From the NCBI GenBank assembly GCA_003290165.1, contig QNQO01000654.1:1-64000 (forward strand): a DNA stretch of 64,000 bases, read 5' to 3'. The DNA is from Berberis thunbergii. Lineage: Eukaryota; Streptophyta; Magnoliopsida; Ranunculales; Berberidaceae. Shown piece after piece: positions 46,114 through 58,623 of this stretch; within the stretch, counting starts at the first letter, position 1, and the number at the start of each line of letters is the position of its first letter. The notes beneath the pieces are model-generated. The model was not told the origin of the DNA and ran no database searches. It saw nothing but the letters and a program-made list of their open reading frames with translations. Position numbers and translations under genes: made by a program.

Positions 46114-47302
46114 ATGAGTTCATACAACAACAGCAGCAGCTTTGACAGTCTCCTCCTTCAAAGCTTAATGGGCAGATTACAGCTCCGCCCCCCATACCTC
46201 AACACAAACTCTTACCTCTCCAAAAGCTTGGAAGAGCTGCTTCTTGACACCAACTCAATCAACGATGAAGATGATGGCACCGAAGACGAATCTGAACCTG
46301 CCAACGAGCGAACCCAGCTAGCCAGAGAGGAGTCCAGGCTAGAAAAGGAGATAATTCGGGTAATTCATAGTGGGAAGATTGAAATCCTAAAACCCAATTC
46401 AGGACAAGCTGTGGCGATTGGGGAGCATCACATATGCGTGGGTTTTCATCAGGAGAGCAATTCGGATTATCGGGTTTGGGAGTGGCATGGGCATATTATG
46501 TTGTTTGATGAGGAAAATGGGTATAACCCAGAGTATATTTATGGGAATTATTTCGAGAGGTTGGCGGTGAAGCCGATTAAGGTGGTTGACGAGGAAAAGA
46601 AGAAAGAAGAAGAGGAGGAGAAGAAGAAGGAAGAAGAGGAGAAAAGTGGGAATTTGGGTCTCAGGGAGCTGATTGATGGTGGGGATTCGATCAGTGGCCG
46701 GATTCTTCGTCGCCATTTGAATGCTGGTTCTCCTAGGTAAAAGTTTATTCTTTGATCTTGTTTGGTTCATTGTTAAGTACTTAGGATTTGGTGTTCTGTT
46801 GTTTTTGTTAAGTGAGTATTGCAAATTGTTTCAAATTCATGGTTTAATGGATTGATAGTGATTAAGGTCTTGGCTTTCTATTCTGGATTTTGACCCTTTT
46901 CAGGTTTTATTTATCTTGTCACGTAGAATTGTTTTATGATGCTTTTGGAGTCAGTTTAGTATTTATGAATAAAAAGGATACTGCAAACCTTGTATTTTAG
47001 TTTTAAGGAGGACCTAAATGATGTTTAACAAAAAAAATGGAGGATCAAAATGACTTTAATCGAGAGATTGATAAAACATGTACCCTTGCGGAGAGTCTTG
47101 TCAAATTTTGGTAGGCATTGTAGTTGTTGAATTTATATAGTCACTAGTTGGATACATTTTTTTTGCTAGAACTCTTGTTTGGATTACGTATTGTGCATGC
47201 CATCGGAGTTTGCTTTTATTTCATCGCCATCCTTAATTCGTTTTCAATTTTCTTGTTGTCTCCACTAGTTAACTGAGACATTTTTTTTTAAATTTGTTAT
47301 TA

Positions 47303-47369
<67 letters not shown>

Positions 47370-50300
47370 CATTAACTCCTTGTTATTGTATTTGGGTCCT
47401 AACAGTAATGGAATTATTGTTTTCTATGTTTTGAGTAAAATTGGAAAAGTGAAGGTAACAATAATTATATTGAAATAAAATTAGAAACAAAGACCCTGGC
47501 ATGATAGCACAAACAATATTTAATTGGTGCATTCACAGTTCTTCTTTTTGATAAATGATTGTCAAACTGACCCTAAACCTTATTTTACCCTTCCTTATGT
47601 CAAAATAGTCTAGTTTGCAAATGAAATATAAGAAGCTTTTACATGGAGGACGAAAGCCTTAGAAGTTAGAAGATTATTTCAAAAAACTCCCAAGCAAATG
47701 GTGTTAAAGCCCCATTGTTCACATTAAAAAAAATTGCAAGCTTGTGCTCGATCCGTCGATCGGCCAAAACAATATTTTGCCAGGATCACCACCACTCCCT
47801 TGGCTTTGTGATTTGATTTACTTTGACCTAAAAAATGTGGTGCATTCCTACCCGAGATCAACATTATTATTTGCTTTGATATTGCTTAAATCAAAGCAAA
47901 TAATTAATGTCGATCTTGTGTAGGTATGCAAATAGTTGATGTTTTTAATCAACCCATAGCAAAATAAAGTTCTCCAGAAAGTAGTCTTTTTTTGTGCAAT
48001 TATAATTTTGGCAATCCACTCGACTAGTTGGGTAGATTGGTCAAAATTCAACATATGGAATTGAACAATTCAAAGGGATATAAGGTTATATGAATTCACT
48101 AAGAAAATTAGGATTTCATTCAATTGTGGCTAAGGCAAGGCTATTGCTAAGCTTGCGAAGGCCATTGCAAGCAAGAGAGATGGGATGATGGCATGATGGA
48201 GAGGATCAGAGTTCAAACCATTCAAGATTTTGGAAATTTATTGTCTTTGGACCCTGAGTCTAACTCGGTTTATTCTCAGTCTACGATGGTTTCAGGAGGA
48301 TAGTGGAGCTTTGAAGAGGAGGTGGTCCTCAATGCCACGGTTTGGGCATGCATCGAGTATGATGCAGAGGGTTAAGGAACGGATGTATTTGTGCTCGATT
48401 GATCTTTTGCGTGGGGACGTTCTGATTGGTTATTTATAATGTTTTGGGAATGACCTCGGGTGATCTCTCCATGTCACTTTAAGGCCCGCCCCACTTTTGA
48501 AGCTTTAGGATCCTCCATCGTGTCTCTTCCCTAGTTCTATAAGAAATTTATTATCTCAAAAAAAAAAAAAATTTCACGCACACACACAAAGGAGAAGCTT
48601 GGTATCATTTTGTGTTAACAGTACTGTGAAACATCATCCATGTCTCTTTAAGACCTGCCCCATTTTCTGAATGGTTGAATCTGCCATTTTATCTCCTCTA
48701 TTTCTAGACAAGACTTTACATTATCTATAAAATAATAAACCAAAAAATACAAACAAACAAAAAATAACTTTCCTATCATTTCTGTAGATATATTCTGAAG
48801 CATCATTATAGCAAATGACACCAAACAAAGGTTGCTCCCCTTCTTTTGTGCATCTGAATCCTAGCCACCTTGCCCTTATGCCTATGGATCCCTTGTGACA
48901 GGGGCACCTATATTTGAGCATGCCAGAGTGGATTGATTTACTGACCTCCTTAAAGTTAGAGATGGAAAGTTTCTTACTTTTCAAGTCAATACATGTTCTC
49001 GTTACTTTGGATGTAGGGTGGATATCAGGGAAAACCGAATGTGACCAGTGGTTCCTAGATGGTTTGCAGTGGTCAACACTTCGATTAAGTGTCAAATTCA
49101 TCCGTATGAACAAGATTCAATCTCCTTTTTGCTATATTATTTCTGGTTGGATCGACTTTTGTAGAGGACTTTCCTACCCTGATCATCAATAATCTTTAAA
49201 GAACGAGGCTTGGTCCAATCAACATAGCCGATTATGTCATGATATTTGAGAGTAGAGTAAATGCCACAATCTGTAGTCACAGTTTCTTAGCATCTCCCAT
49301 GTTCATTAAAGCTTTGAATCAGTTACAGGACAACCCTGATCAACTTGCTGTGAGCCTGTGAGAGGCTTTTGGAAGATGACACTGTTTATGATAAGTTATT
49401 AGGATGATAATCAGTAATTTAATTATTAATAAGTGGGTTGGATCCAATAGAATAGAATTACGCTTTACTTTCGTATTTAGAATTTAGAGTATTCTAACTC
49501 AAGTAGGGCCAGGGTTAGTTTGCTTGAGAGAAGTTTAGCGTAGTTATAAAAGAGAGATTGTATGATTGAATATTCAGAATTGAATGGAAGATTAATTCAG
49601 TTTCTCAAAAGCTACAAGCCTGATTATTGTGTTTGTTATTTTCTGCTACCAAAATACCAATAACTATCAATTGGTATCAGAGCAAGGTTCGCACCAGAAG
49701 AAGATGGTTTCTACAAGAAAGGGAAGAGAGTCATGAAGGAAACTATTGAGAGGTTGCAGGAAGAGTTTGAGACTTAACACGCAGCTCTTAACACGGTTAT
49801 CTGTTATTTGGCAATACAATCTAGGGAATATAAGGAACAAAAGATGATGGAAAAATTGATGAAGGAAAAGGTGGAAATCACCACAGATCTGATAAAAAAA
49901 CCTTCAAAGGGTGCTTCTTTTACACCAACACAACCCAACTTGTTGCACTGCCCATAGCACCGCCTAACAACGACGGCCAGGTCGTGCACATCCTTGTGTC
50001 GCTCAACATTGGCATGGGACTCACCATCAAGCCCTATTGGTCGTTGGTGGGATTTGTTGTATCCCTTCGATGCCCTCTTTTGGGAATTTTACAACCATTT
50101 GCAGAGATTTGTCAATCCCTTTGGTCCCTATTCGATTTCGTTTGATCCCCCTTACACTATTCCACCTTATCCTTGCCTCAAACCCATTCTACCATCCCAC
50201 CCTTCGCTAATCAGTCTATTGCACCACCCATCCCCTTTGTGTCTTATCCACCATCCATCCATACCGCCACTCAACCTAATATTGATCCCACTATCAAGAC

Positions 50301-53109
50301 CTTAGCACATAAAGACTAAGAGGAGTTGTTGGAGAAGTTGTTCTTGCCCGATCTTTCAAGGAAATTAGATGATAATTGTTCTGTTAAATTTGCACCTACC
50401 CAATTCGATACGAAGGAAGGAACACGTCGGAAACTCAACAGGGAAGACATTACTAATTGGTTGAAGAGTGGACAGATAAAAACAGATGTGAAGTCTGATT
50501 TAGTAAAGCCTAAGTATCGTTTGGGTTTTCCTCCAGCTACTCCACCTCGTGCGCCTATGCAACATGCCCAAGGAAGAGCACATGGTCGCGGTAAAGGCGT
50601 TGGACAATATCGCCAAACACTACTGGAAAGACACTTTCAGAATCAACAACCTCGGGGAGTAATTTTCGTGGTAATGCTCCTCAGCAACCTTTTGTGCATT
50701 TAAATCGTTTTGCCCCTTTGAATAATGATGATTTTGATGATGAGTTTGAGGCTCTTGGTATCACCAATACACGGAAAGATTCATTCATTATTTAGAGCGT
50801 GTTCAACATGATAAAATTAAGTTGGAATACCAACTTACAATGGCAAATGTGGATGTGATGTTTTTATGGATTGGGCTAATGAAATTGACAAAGCCACGGA
50901 ATACATTAATTTAACCGGTAGTAAGGCAGTTTGTTTTGTAGTTGCTGAGCTTAAGGGCTATTCTAACACGTGGTGGACTGATATTTATGCGGAGCGCGAA
51001 CTTGCGAATTTAGCTCATATTCATTCTTGGCATGTGTTGCGGTATATGATACATGATTCTTTTGTACTTGGGACTATGAGCAAACTTTATTTAGTAGGTT
51101 GCATGGGTTGACACAAGGTATTTTAATTGATGGCGCCTTGATTTACAAAAAGAACTTGCATTGTAAATTTGAAAAGCATGTCAGAAGCTGAGAAGTATGC
51201 GAAGCGGGCTGAAACTAAAGTGAGCAAAGCATTGACAATGTCATCGTGTTTCTTTGGGGTGCTAAACCGGTTTCTACACCCACTTTTACACCTGTTCATC
51301 AGCCTCTATGTAACCCCAATTTTCGGTGTAATACATGCAGTCAAGTGGGTCATTTTTCGCGCAATTGTGCAAAGAACAAGACCACATTGTTGACAGGAGG
51401 CGAACCAATTTCAGATGAGGTCACACCAAAGGAATTTGCAGAGATGGTAGAGGAGCATGTTTTATTAGTCGCTGATGGAGGTACTTCTTTGATTTAAGTT
51501 AGAGGACGAGCTTTTTCTTGAAGGGGATATTGATTGGATATTAGGATGATAATTAGTAATTTAATTATTAATAAGTGGGTTGGACCCAAGAGAATAGAAT
51601 TAGGTTTTGTTTTTGTATTTAGAATTCAGGGTATTCTAATTCAAGTAGGGTTATGGTTAGTTTGCTTGAGAGAGAAGTTTAGCATAGTTATAAAAGAGAG
51701 ATTGTATGATTGAATATTCAAAATTGAATGGAAGATTAATTTCAGTTTCTCAAAAGCTAGAAACTTGATTTATTATGCTTGTTATTTTCTGCTGCCAAAA
51801 TACCAATAACTATCATTTAAGTTACTGTATTTAATTGATTGAGTGCGAACTAAAACATGGTTTATTTAGGCTGTCGTTTACCATCAAAAGGTGTTTTAGA
51901 GATTGGATAGAATTACTTTTTTAATATCCTTTTTAATGTAAGATGAATGGGCCTATCCAAACAAGAAAAAGAAAAGATGTAAAGGAAAAATGTTAAACAC
52001 TTGTTTCTAGAGATCAGTGTTCTAAAAATCGTTAGGTGCTGGGCGGGCGGCGAGCATGTGCCTAGCGCCCAGGGGCCTAGGCGTAGGCGGTCTTAGGTTT
52101 TGTATTATAACTTTAATAATTTACAAAAGTTAAGCATAATATCTTATCAATTACATCCAATTTAATGCCAATATACATATGCAAAATTTAAAAACATGAA
52201 AAATTAACAATCATGAACAAAATTTATTAAAATTCAAATGACTGAAGTTGGTCATGATAGGTACTTTATATAATAAAATTTGTGGACAAATATCCAAACC
52301 TACTCTTTTATTTTTCTTCAAATTGCATGAATAACATCAGTCATGTTTGATAAAATCTACATTAGTAAAATTGGTATCGCAGATCCTTTGAGAATTCCAT
52401 TAAGTAATCATCATTTGCTACATTTAGACATATACTGAATAAAAAATAATTAAATAGTTTATTTCTAAAAAGAGGAAAGAAAAATAAAATAAGAACACAA
52501 TCAGCCTTATTAAAAAAAATAAAAATCGCCCAGACCGCCTAGAGCCTGCCTAGACCCCCCCAGAGCCCAGACTGCTCGCCCAGCCATTAGACTGGGCGAT
52601 TTTCCACCTTTTAGCGCCTAGGCGCCGCCTAGGCCCATTTTTAGAATACTGCTAGAGATTCCCATGGTTGATAGAATTTGACAGGGAATGGATTTCTGTC
52701 ACCAAGTCATGATACGGTTGATGAAATCCAGAGTGCAGTCGCTTATTTAGTACTGGCATTTTTGTCTTAATGTGGTCGTTCATTAGGGAATGTGATCACA
52801 ACTACTGTTTCTTAAAGTATTTCTATTTGTTATACTCTGAGTGTTTTTGTCGGACTATATCTGTCATATATTTATTTATTCCTAGCACGAACCTTTGGTT
52901 TCTCTTTGCTGCATTTTGTAATCCATATTCTTTAATTGACAAATTTTAGGTAAGAAGCTAGTATTGGAAGCAGAGTTGTAGGAAGCCAATGGATCCAAGT
53001 TGTAGCCGCACTCTGCACCCTTTGTGTCACTTCCTTTTTGCTCTTTGGAGATTCGGATGATCTGCTTCCATTTAGTGAGCCCCTTTGTTCCCAGATTGAG
53101 CGTTTATAA
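46114..53109 (+). CDS. Plant protein of unknown function, tail helix, 252 aa
   Basis: Exon 1 (46114-46736) is an open frame with a Ser-rich start and SLMGRLQLRPPYLN. An acidic region and a charged helix (REESRLEKEIIRVIHSGKIE) follow, then a dense conserved-looking core (GQAVAIGEHHICVGFHQESN, YRVWEWHGHIMLFDEENGYN, PEYIYGNYFERL), a Lys/Glu-rich stretch and SGRILRRHLNAGSP. Unspliced it ends SPR-stop at 46740. It sits on a donor, ctaggtaaaag, and exon 2 (52974-53109, acceptor ggaagcag) continues the frame exactly. Exon 2 reads RVVGSQWIQVVAALCTLCVT, SFLLFGDSDDLLPFSEPL and CSQIERL-stop, giving 759 coding bp and a C-terminal membrane helix. The intron (6,237 bp) holds a retroelement and a hAT MITE. 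I do not know its function. Exon 1 is firm; exon 2 is inference. Confidence 0.7.
47299..47371. repeat. (ATT)n microsatellite
   Basis: About 24 near-perfect att units, interrupted once at each end by atc. Confidence 0.95.
47372..49388. other. Intron sequence with possible retroposed fragments
   Basis: No credible ORF. At about 48200-48570 the sequence ends ctataagaaatttattatct followed by an A-run of 14, which looks like the tail of an old LINE or SINE. A similar end recurs at 48650-48730 (tgtctctttaagacctgccc, against catgtcactttaaggcccgc at 48470). Neither has a clear target duplication. Confidence 0.35.
49389..49669 (+). repeat. 5' LTR of the 2.4 kb retroelement
   Basis: 281 bp. Shares ttaggatgataat, agtttgcttgagagaa, agagattgtatgattgaata and ctaccaaaataccaataact with the 3' copy. 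Contains the TATA-like gttataaaagag. Confidence 0.88.
50326..51497 (+). pseudogene. gag remnant of the 2.4 kb retroelement
   Basis: Open pieces at 50326-50703, 50866-51111 and 51246-51497 lie in different frames. The second has capsid-like features (FVVAELKGYSNTWWTDIYAE). The third has a canonical zinc knuckle CNTCSQVGHFSRNC (51327-51368), followed by an acidic tail. Frameshifts separate them, so no full Gag is made from this copy. Confidence 0.75.
51531..51815 (+). repeat. 3' LTR of the 2.4 kb retroelement
   Basis: 285 bp, closely similar to the 5' LTR, with a few substitutions and short indels (for example gagagagaag against gagagaag). Confidence 0.88.
52015..52651. mobile_element. hAT-type MITE with exact 8-bp TSD
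   Basis: The ends cagtgttctaaaaatcg and ccatttttagaatactg are inverted. The exact repeat ctagagat flanks them at 52007-52014 and 52652-52659. Sub-terminal gcctaggcg motifs are repeated in both orientations. No transposase. It lies in the large intron of the 46.1 kb gene. Confidence 0.9.
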
Positions 53110-55311
53110 TTGAAGTTCGCACTTCAGAGTTAAGCTGGTCAGTTCATGTTGACACAAGTTTGTTTTCCTGAAATAATTGTGAAGGATGAAAATGTTGAAC
53201 TTAAAGCTGAAACCTTAAAGCATGGTTTGAAAATGGAATGTATAATTATTTGCAGTGGATTGATATATTGTGCTTGGCAATCTTTAATTACTTCTTTTCT
53301 TGTTGGTAAAAAAAAAGATATATTATTTCTTAAGAAAGAAAGTACCAGCAGATGTTTCTATGAGAGCACTTTTTCTATGGTTGTCTTAGCTATTATATAC
53401 ATCCAAGTCTTTCTCGGGGTTGAAGCATTACCATTTTGATCTTTAGCCAATCTGTAAAACTTATTCCAGAGGGGTGAATAGTTTAGGGATGCTCTAAGCT
53501 ACTTGAAGAACTGTGAGCTGCAGATGCAAAAATTGTGCTACGCAGGGAGGTTGAGCACTCAGCTGGTGAGCCCATACCAGCTCTAGGTTTGACATTCAGT
53601 CCAATACTTGTGCACACTACATTTTACTATACTGCCTACTTCAGTGTCCGGGTTTGTGGGGGTAGGTTAAAGGTTTTAAGGGTATAGGGCTAGGAACTCG
53701 AATTGGGGCCATGAGTTTTTTCCTTGAACTGTCGACGGTTATTTCACAGCCATAGGGCTGGGAACTCGAAAATTGGCCCCAAGAAATTTCTCTACCCCTT
53801 CTTAACTTGAAGAGGCAGGTCACCACGAGTCCTTAGATATAGGCATATAGGTGACCATTTTTATCAGCTCTAGCCTCTTCCATCCCATGAGACATACAAC
53901 GGACACGCTATTATCCAAATTTAGGCTTCTTTCCATCCAAAAACCTACACTCATTTGGAGATTGCCATTCCCATGCCTAAGCGTGAATCAGGTTTGGTCA
54001 ACACATTAACCAAATCCGGCCTAGGATATAATGTCAGAGATAATTCTATAATTTCGTACATGTAGCTTCATAAGTAGAAGTTTCATGGATTGTCAAGTTC
54101 TTTGAAGATTGATGGTTTAAGAATTCTTTGTGAACTTATCTATTACAAAGGTTTCGGTGCAGGAATAACAAATTCAGAGTCAAAGTTTTGAGCGATTTCA
54201 TTTCATTCTTTCTGAAAATGGTGCATTTTACGTATGTCACAGTGTGGAGAGATCCCTAAGAAACTCTATTTCATGATCACAGCATATCTGCGATATTGAT
54301 TTATTGTTCATTGCCCATGCGAAGACCATGCTCTCCGTGTTAGGCAGAAAATCCTTTCCATAAACCGCGATTCATACTCTTTTAGTTCTTGACTTTAGGT
54401 TCAAGGGAAAGTATTACAACCATTTTTTCTTTGATCTCTCCTAATTTTGTTCTTGATAACATAATCAGTACTATATAGAAGTTAGATGGCATCTTAACCC
54501 AAATAACATAGTAGTTAATTAATGATAATAAAGACTTAGAATAAATGAAGCATGGCTTTCCTTTCTTTGCCTTGGATGATAGTTTATCTTTGCAGGCTCT
54601 TCTTCTTCTATGCCTTGAAATAGATACAGATTGGTGATTGCTTTCAAATTCGAGTGGTTGGGTGAATTGATTTCGAACAAATTTAGCAAAATCAAAGGCA
54701 ACTTGGGAGGTCTACAATGAAAATTTGGCAATGCATGTTTTGCAGGTCAAAACTTTAGGAGACCGGATTTGGACGCATCAGTGTTAAAATGACCTCCAAA
54801 AATAAAATATGAACTGCATGCAAAATTGCGGACTGTCCAAGTTTTAGATTAGTGACCTCTCTGTCAGGCATGATAGCCGAAAAATTATTCCGAGTTGGGC
54901 ATTCAAAACATCCATTTTTTTTTTTCTATTTGGAGATAAATTTACGGCCTTAGTGTCGAACTGGAATAAGCTCGACCAGCCTTCATTTACTTGTACTTAA
55001 TCGATATATTTAACAGGGATCATACACTAAGTGGTTTTTAATTGGGAGTCCACATTATTAATTATGTTGCAATATGTGTGTTATTTAGACTGCTTAAAGA
55101 GAAGGATTAGTCCAAACCTTAAGTGACAAATACCATTAGTTAATAAGCTCTGAGGATTTGTATTAGTCAACTATTTTCCTACTTAACAACAACATCATTT
55201 CCATTTTTTTGAGGGTCTGATGTTTCGATCTGATGTGGTTCATGTGTGACTCTTTCACTTGCAATACAAGGATTAGAAACACACGCTCTATATAGGAATT
55301 TAAAAAATTGC
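53110..55311. other. 3' flank of the 46.1 kb gene and intergenic DNA
   Basis: The first few hundred bases are probably 3'UTR. At 53670-53780 a local duplication is visible (gctaggaactcgaattgggg and gctgggaactcgaaaattgg). The ORF at 53146-53439 lacks any domain and overlaps the UTR. No other gene supported. Confidence 0.4.
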
Positions 55312-55445
55312 AATCAGGTTTTGCAATCAAGATGATGTGACATTATCAAAGACTTTTTACAACCTTGAGATACATATAAATACTTTGAAATTTCATCATT
55401 CTTTCAAGATCATGATACATCACCGTGATTACAAAAACCTGATTT
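55312..55445. mobile_element. MITE, family A copy 2
   Basis: The left end aatcaggttttgcaatcaag and the reverse complement of the right end, aatcaggtttttgtaatcac, form TIRs of about 28 bp. The whole is homologous, in inverted orientation, to 42-161. Confidence 0.75.
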
Positions 55446-56217
55446 TCTAACATTTTTTCGAAACAACATATGTGAATACTTTTATAATAAATTGGAATCA
55501 TCACAAGTTAGTATAAACACTTAAGGCAAATCATGAAAACAACATGTGTGAATACTTTTGTTATTTACCCCAAATGGTCTTTGATTCCGTTTGACTCATA
55601 TATGCATTAGAGAGGGAAGAACATTCCAATGTAAGGCAAAAACTAAACAACAAATTTGAATTTTTAAGCCATAGTTTAGTCAACTTAATTGTTAAGCTAA
55701 TCAATAAGCTTTCATCCAACCTTTTCGACCGGCTCCTATTAGGATCCCCTTAATCTACTTAAATAATCTTCATGTTTGAGACCCTAATGACAAACATGTA
55801 AACCTTGAAACTCATATTAGTCAACCATGCATCACAACACACTTATGTTTAATCAACCAGTCCAAACAAAATATATATAAAAAAAGTTATCACGCTATTA
55901 CATTTAAAAAAACAAGGTTTTAGATTTCATGGGAGTGATTAATGAACAAAATATTGCAGAATCAAAAGTTGTTCTAGCCTATAATAGTCAGATGAATGAA
56001 CAACCGAGAGCTCATATGAGAGTTGGTTCAGTATATTCTGGAAAAAGCAAAAGTGAAAAAAAAAAAAAAAAACCCATTCTAAATCACCCCATGTATTCAA
56101 AAATGTAGTTCGACCTATTTTCTTCCCCCAACAAAGTACTTGAGTGTGTCCAAAATGTTTATTTACAAAATATTTGATTTAATTTAATTATTTATGTTAT
56201 CTTATCTGTTAGGGAAG
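55446..56217. other. Intergenic, no feature seen
   Basis: AT-rich with an A-run at about 56056-56073. No gene supported. Confidence 0.4.
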
Positions 56218-56273
56218 GGCGAATGTAGCCAAGTGGGTTAAGGCAGTGGATTGTGAATCCACGGTGCACGAGG
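56218..56273 (+). pseudogene. Truncated organelle-type tRNA-His (GUG)
   Basis: Starts ggcgaatgtagccaagtggg and continues through ggattgtgaatcc, which has the GTG anticodon in a paired stem. This matches the 5' two-thirds of the plastid (or plastid-derived mitochondrial) tRNA-His. After ggtgcacgaggg the sequence diverges and the T arm and acceptor 3' strand are absent, so it cannot be functional. It is organelle-derived DNA in the nucleus. Confidence 0.75.
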
Positions 56274-57950
56274 GTGTATTAGATGATAATAAGCTAGAAG
56301 GGATGGAGTTTGAACTATGGAGACAAAGGAGAAAGCAACATTCCATTAGAGTGTTATTATACATTTAATATACACAATCATGAGTAATTTCGTATTAGTA
56401 CACATGTATAGTTTTCAACATTTTTGTGTTAAAATATGTTGATAAGGAAGACATTGTAATAAAAACAAGTGCTAAGTAACAAATGTTTCCTTTTAAGCAT
56501 AATTTAGTCAACCATTTAAATGAATTGATACATTGTACATATATCAAAACTTTTCAACCTTAATTATATAAATCGAGGTTATAGTTGCTTTCCCTAAGTC
56601 ATTATCAATGATTTGAGCTTCAAATGAGCATTATTTGGTGATTCTTCGCTCAAGTCAAGCACAAATTTGAAAGGCATCTTATCCTTATGCGGAAATAATG
56701 AAGTCTATTGAGATAAGCGAGAAGTCAAAAAAAGAAAGAAAGAAAAAAAGGTTGTTGCTAAATAACACTAACACACAAATTATAGCAGAGCCTCATACTC
56801 CTCTCCCGATTAGGTTAGAGATGCTTCACTAGGTCTCGAACTAGAGCTACCTTTATTTTCTCGTTTTTTCATTTTACGAACTACCTTGAATTTATTATGT
56901 TAGGTTAGGGTTTGTCATCTGTGACCGGGGTGTTCTAGTACCAAATCAAAAGTAGACGTTTAATTAATGCAAATTGAGTAAGCTACGTGATTCTTATAAA
57001 TAAAAATTAGATTTTGTAATGATTAATAAATAATTACTAGCAAAATCTATTAGCAGCTGTGGTGAACATGATCGTTTGAATTCACTCAATCAGTCTTTAT
57101 AGGAAAAAGAAAAGAAAATAAAAATCTTTGTATACCATTGTCACATTAAATTGGAAATGAAAGACTCATTCATTTAGTCCCTCCAGAATTGAGATTGTTT
57201 GCAAAACCAAATCCCTAATTTTTTTTTTTAAATTTTCGGGAATATATGTAGAAAAGTAAGATACAAGTAAATTAATTTAATAAACACATTACATATATTA
57301 AATGAAACATAAGTACACAAGTGTTCCTATAAATATATTTTTCTTCATAATTTTTTAGGGTTTACACGAAAATATCGATATCTACAAAACATGACAAAAT
57401 ATTTCGGATGCTTAATAACTTTTTGAGATTTTACCCAAAAGTTACACACAAAAAAAAAGAAATATTTTGAAATAACTCGTCAAAATAATGTAAATTTCAA
57501 TTTTACTATAAATATCGAGATCTAAAAAACGATGTATTTCACGAAACTTTGCAAAATCACAGTCCTTGATCATAATCATCATTTGTATAGGAGTTGAGTG
57601 TTAGTGAAGGGGTCAACCCCTTATTCAACTCCCATGATCATCAAAGGTAGCAGACAAGCATTAAAAACCAGGTTAATCAAGACAAACAGAACCCACAACT
57701 CAACCAGATTCATTTAATTATTCTCAAAATTGTGAATTTTTTTTTTTTCAATCCAATTTTTAATGTATGTTGAAGAAATGAGAGTCAAAATGAAGGTTTT
57801 AAAAATGGCGGGAAAGGGAAAGGTAACCAAAAAATATCCGCAAAAAGCCGCCCCACCACCTCCTATTTAAAAACTCATTTAATCCCTTTTCTCATATTAA
57901 TCAATTAAACTCAATTGTTCCATTTTCTTCACTTAACAATTAATAAGTTG
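56274..57950. other. Intergenic, AT-rich
   Basis: No ORF. A sequence like the element at 585-967 appears degenerate at about 57350-57570 (cgaaaatatcgatatc, ending in the gcaaaatcacagtccttg motif). Nothing else supportable. Confidence 0.4.
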
Positions 57951-58134
57951 GTGACTATAAATTTTGCTTTACAAGGAAAGAGACTCTCACTTCTAATTGA
58001 TCAAGAAATCCCATTGAAATTTCCTTTTAATACATTTTTCACACTCTTCCAATAAGTAGAAATACAAAGAGGATAAGAGAAGAAGAAGAAGAAGAAATCA
58101 TCATCTTGTACAATTCCGTAGAGAAACAAAGAAG
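57951..58134 (+). promoter_or_regulatory. Core promoter and leader exon of the bHLH gene
   Basis: The TATA-like gactataaatttt lies at about 57953, with a leader containing (aga)n at 58080-58096. The exon probably ends caaagaag at 58134. A leader intron (58135-58583, gtacattt to atttcag) precedes the exon with the ATG. Confidence 0.5.
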
Positions 58135-58623
58135 GTACATTTTGTGTTTTTCTTTGATTTTCTACGCGGCGAATTAGTTCGTGCATTGTGTGTTTTAGTT
58201 TTTGTTCACAGTGGCTCATTTGTTTTGCAGTTTGTAGTTTCTCTTAGTTTTATCAAGTAATGGTCACATTTGATTTTCATTTTAAACTTTTCTCCTGAAT
58301 TTTATGTGAAGTTTCAAAGCAATATGAATATGTTAGATTCCTGTGACACCCATGATGAAATAGTATTTCTAGTTCATTTTTTGGTTTGATCAGATGGATT
58401 TTCTATTGGATACGATGAATTTAATCAAATTTCCAATCTTAAACTTTCTTTTTTTCGCATTTAGAAAGCAAGTTTAGCCTGTCAATCTATCACATTTCAT
58501 ATGTAGTTTTTAAAGTTGTGTGTTAATAATGAAGAAGAAAGGTTTAGATTGTTTCGCTGACAGGGTATTGTGTTAAATTTCAGGTGTTTTGGTTGAGTTC
58601 GTGGGGAAGTCTCGGTTTCTAGA

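Larger units (their letters stand above)
49389..51815 (+). mobile_element. Gag-only LTR retroelement (TR-GAG type), 2.4 kb
   Basis: LTRs 49389-49669 and 51531-51815 start tgat and end actatca. A Met-tRNA primer site ttggtatcagagc lies at 49671 and a purine tract gaaggggata before the 3' LTR. The flanking ttta (49385-49388 and 51816-51819) is a 4-bp remnant of the target duplication. Only gag is present. Elements of this size with gag and no pol are known as TR-GAGs. It lies in sense orientation inside the large intron of the 46.1 kb gene. Confidence 0.88.

Noticed and set aside
53146..53439. 97-residue ORF after the 46.1 kb gene
   Set aside because: No recognisable domain, AT-rich codon use and a position in the likely 3'UTR.
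53530..53600. tRNA-like A and B box motifs (cagctggtgag, ggtttgacattc), possible SINE
   Set aside because: Motif match is weak, no poly-A tail or flanking duplication could be found, so not called.
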